From assembly GCA_938020525.1 (NCBI GenBank), contig CALIHW010000070.1, forward strand, positions 1-41,823: a DNA stretch of 41,823 nucleotides, written 5' to 3'. This DNA comes from an uncultured Granulosicoccaceae bacterium (GTDB lineage: Bacteria > Pseudomonadota > Gammaproteobacteria > Granulosicoccales > Granulosicoccaceae). The notes under the pieces are model-generated. The model worked only from the letters and a program-made list of their open reading frames with translations, had not been told where the DNA came from and made no database searches. The position numbers were made by a program, and so were the translations under genes. Of the stretch, positions 41,536 to 41,823 are shown piece by piece (positions within the stretch are counted from its first letter, which is position 1; each line of letters opens with the position of its first letter).

Positions 41536-41823
41536 GATTGCTATCGTTTGTGTATAGCGTTAGCCGAAAACTCGAATTGTTATTCTTCAGGGGAGAAATC
41601 GAAGCGTCGGTTTGCTTGGAAGAGAGGGGGATGTGAATGAGTTCTAAAAGCTTTTTTATGGTGGCAAGCCCCTCCCCGGCGCTTAGACGCAGATCCTCCC
41701 CATAGAGGCTGTCGTCAAAGGTTTTAGTGACTATCACAAGATCTTAACCAGTGCCGCCCTCGGGGAGAATCCGGCGTGTAGTTTGCGCCGGACGAGGGGT
41801 GTGTCTGGTTAGATACTCAATAA
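41536..41823. other. 3' flank with a long imperfect inverted repeat
   Basis: The 288 bp after the AhpD-like gene hold no well-supported gene. Near the window end, a nested inverted repeat (41742-41814) pairs AACCAG/CTGGTT, CCCTCG/CGAGGG and TCCGGCG/CGCCGGA. See the separate repeat entry. Confidence 0.4.
41742..41814. repeat. 73-bp nested imperfect inverted repeat (attC-like layout)
   Basis: Three stems are nested: ATCTTAACCAG (41742-41752 region) with CTGGTTAGAT (41805-41814), CCCTCG (41757-41762) with CGAGGG (41793-41798), and TCCGGCG (41770-41776) with CGCCGGA (41786-41792). A 5/6-nt internal loop separates the outer two stems. The right edge GTTAGAT fits the integron R' consensus GTTRRRY. 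The left edge has one base too many for RYYYAAC. No integrase or T-run is visible, so it could equally be a mobile-repeat or transcript hairpin. Confidence 0.5.

Noticed and set aside
41489..41737. 82-codon minus frame overlapping the AhpD-like gene end
   Set aside because: GTG start without a clear ribosome binding site; 47 bp lie antisense to a well-supported gene; the second half is low-quality sequence.

Overview
The window looks like a chromosomal segment of a free-living, probably marine gammaproteobacterium. This rests on AcnB-type aconitase, UvrB and class I aspartate aminotransferase of proteobacterial type, a DctPQM TRAP transporter, VIT/vWA proteins ending in GlyGly-CTERM-like tails, and several Sec/lipoprotein/outer-membrane genes. 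No rRNA, tRNA, CRISPR array, insertion sequence or prophage gene was recognised. Species and database matches could not be checked.

Layout. 1-8.1 kb is housekeeping: aspartate aminotransferase (-), uvrB (+), acnB (+), a small membrane protein with a 15-bp tandem repeat (+) and a CDP-alcohol phosphatidyltransferase (-). 8.4-10.2 kb is a compact unit: ECF sigma factor, an overlapping 86-residue one-helix protein, and a signal peptidase I fused to a TM2-like N-terminus. 10.3-15.6 kb holds a beta-barrel-like lipoprotein, a small basic gene with a hairpin inside its 3' coding end, a possible small RNA, a 2-oxoglutarate/Fe(II) oxygenase, an EamA transporter and cobQ. 15.6-24.3 kb is accessory and the most interesting part. 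24.4-26.5 kb is a VIT/vWA surface protein. 26.6-31.1 kb is a dctP-dctQ-dctM-phyH operon on the minus strand. 32-36.5 kb has a PAS-GGDEF-EAL protein, a proline racemase superfamily enzyme and a membrane-anchored ClpP-like protein. 36.7-41.5 kb has a DUF11-like surface protein, an M15 lipoprotein peptidase, a second signal peptidase I, a PQQ-type sugar dehydrogenase and an AhpD-like protein.

Main discovery candidate (about 17.3-22.5 kb). Three small Sec-exported proteins (18143, 19146 on minus, 19389) share, just after their signal peptides, the motif L-[ST]-[ND]-[GA]-Q-[LM]-D-x-[IV]-[SD]-A-[GS]. Position by position it matches the double-glycine leader consensus (L-12, S/T-11, E/Q-8, L/M-7, I/V-4, G/A-2, G/S-1). 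Next to them lie a stand-alone, signal-peptide-bearing C39 peptidase (Cys53, His142, Asp158) and a LysM-plus-outer-membrane-barrel protein resembling FapF, and a CsgD-like LuxR regulator sits at the head. A C39 peptidase beside a FapF-like barrel recalls the Fap amyloid export system, but the FapB/C repeat fibrillins are absent. I infer a Fap-like export locus in which substrates cross the inner membrane by Sec, are trimmed at an Ala-Gly/Ser site by a periplasmic C39 protease, and leave through a peptidoglycan-anchored barrel. The locus is flanked by an intact FG-GAP/VCBS gene on one side and a 3' fragment of a paralogue on the other, which suggests a duplication- or insertion-prone island.
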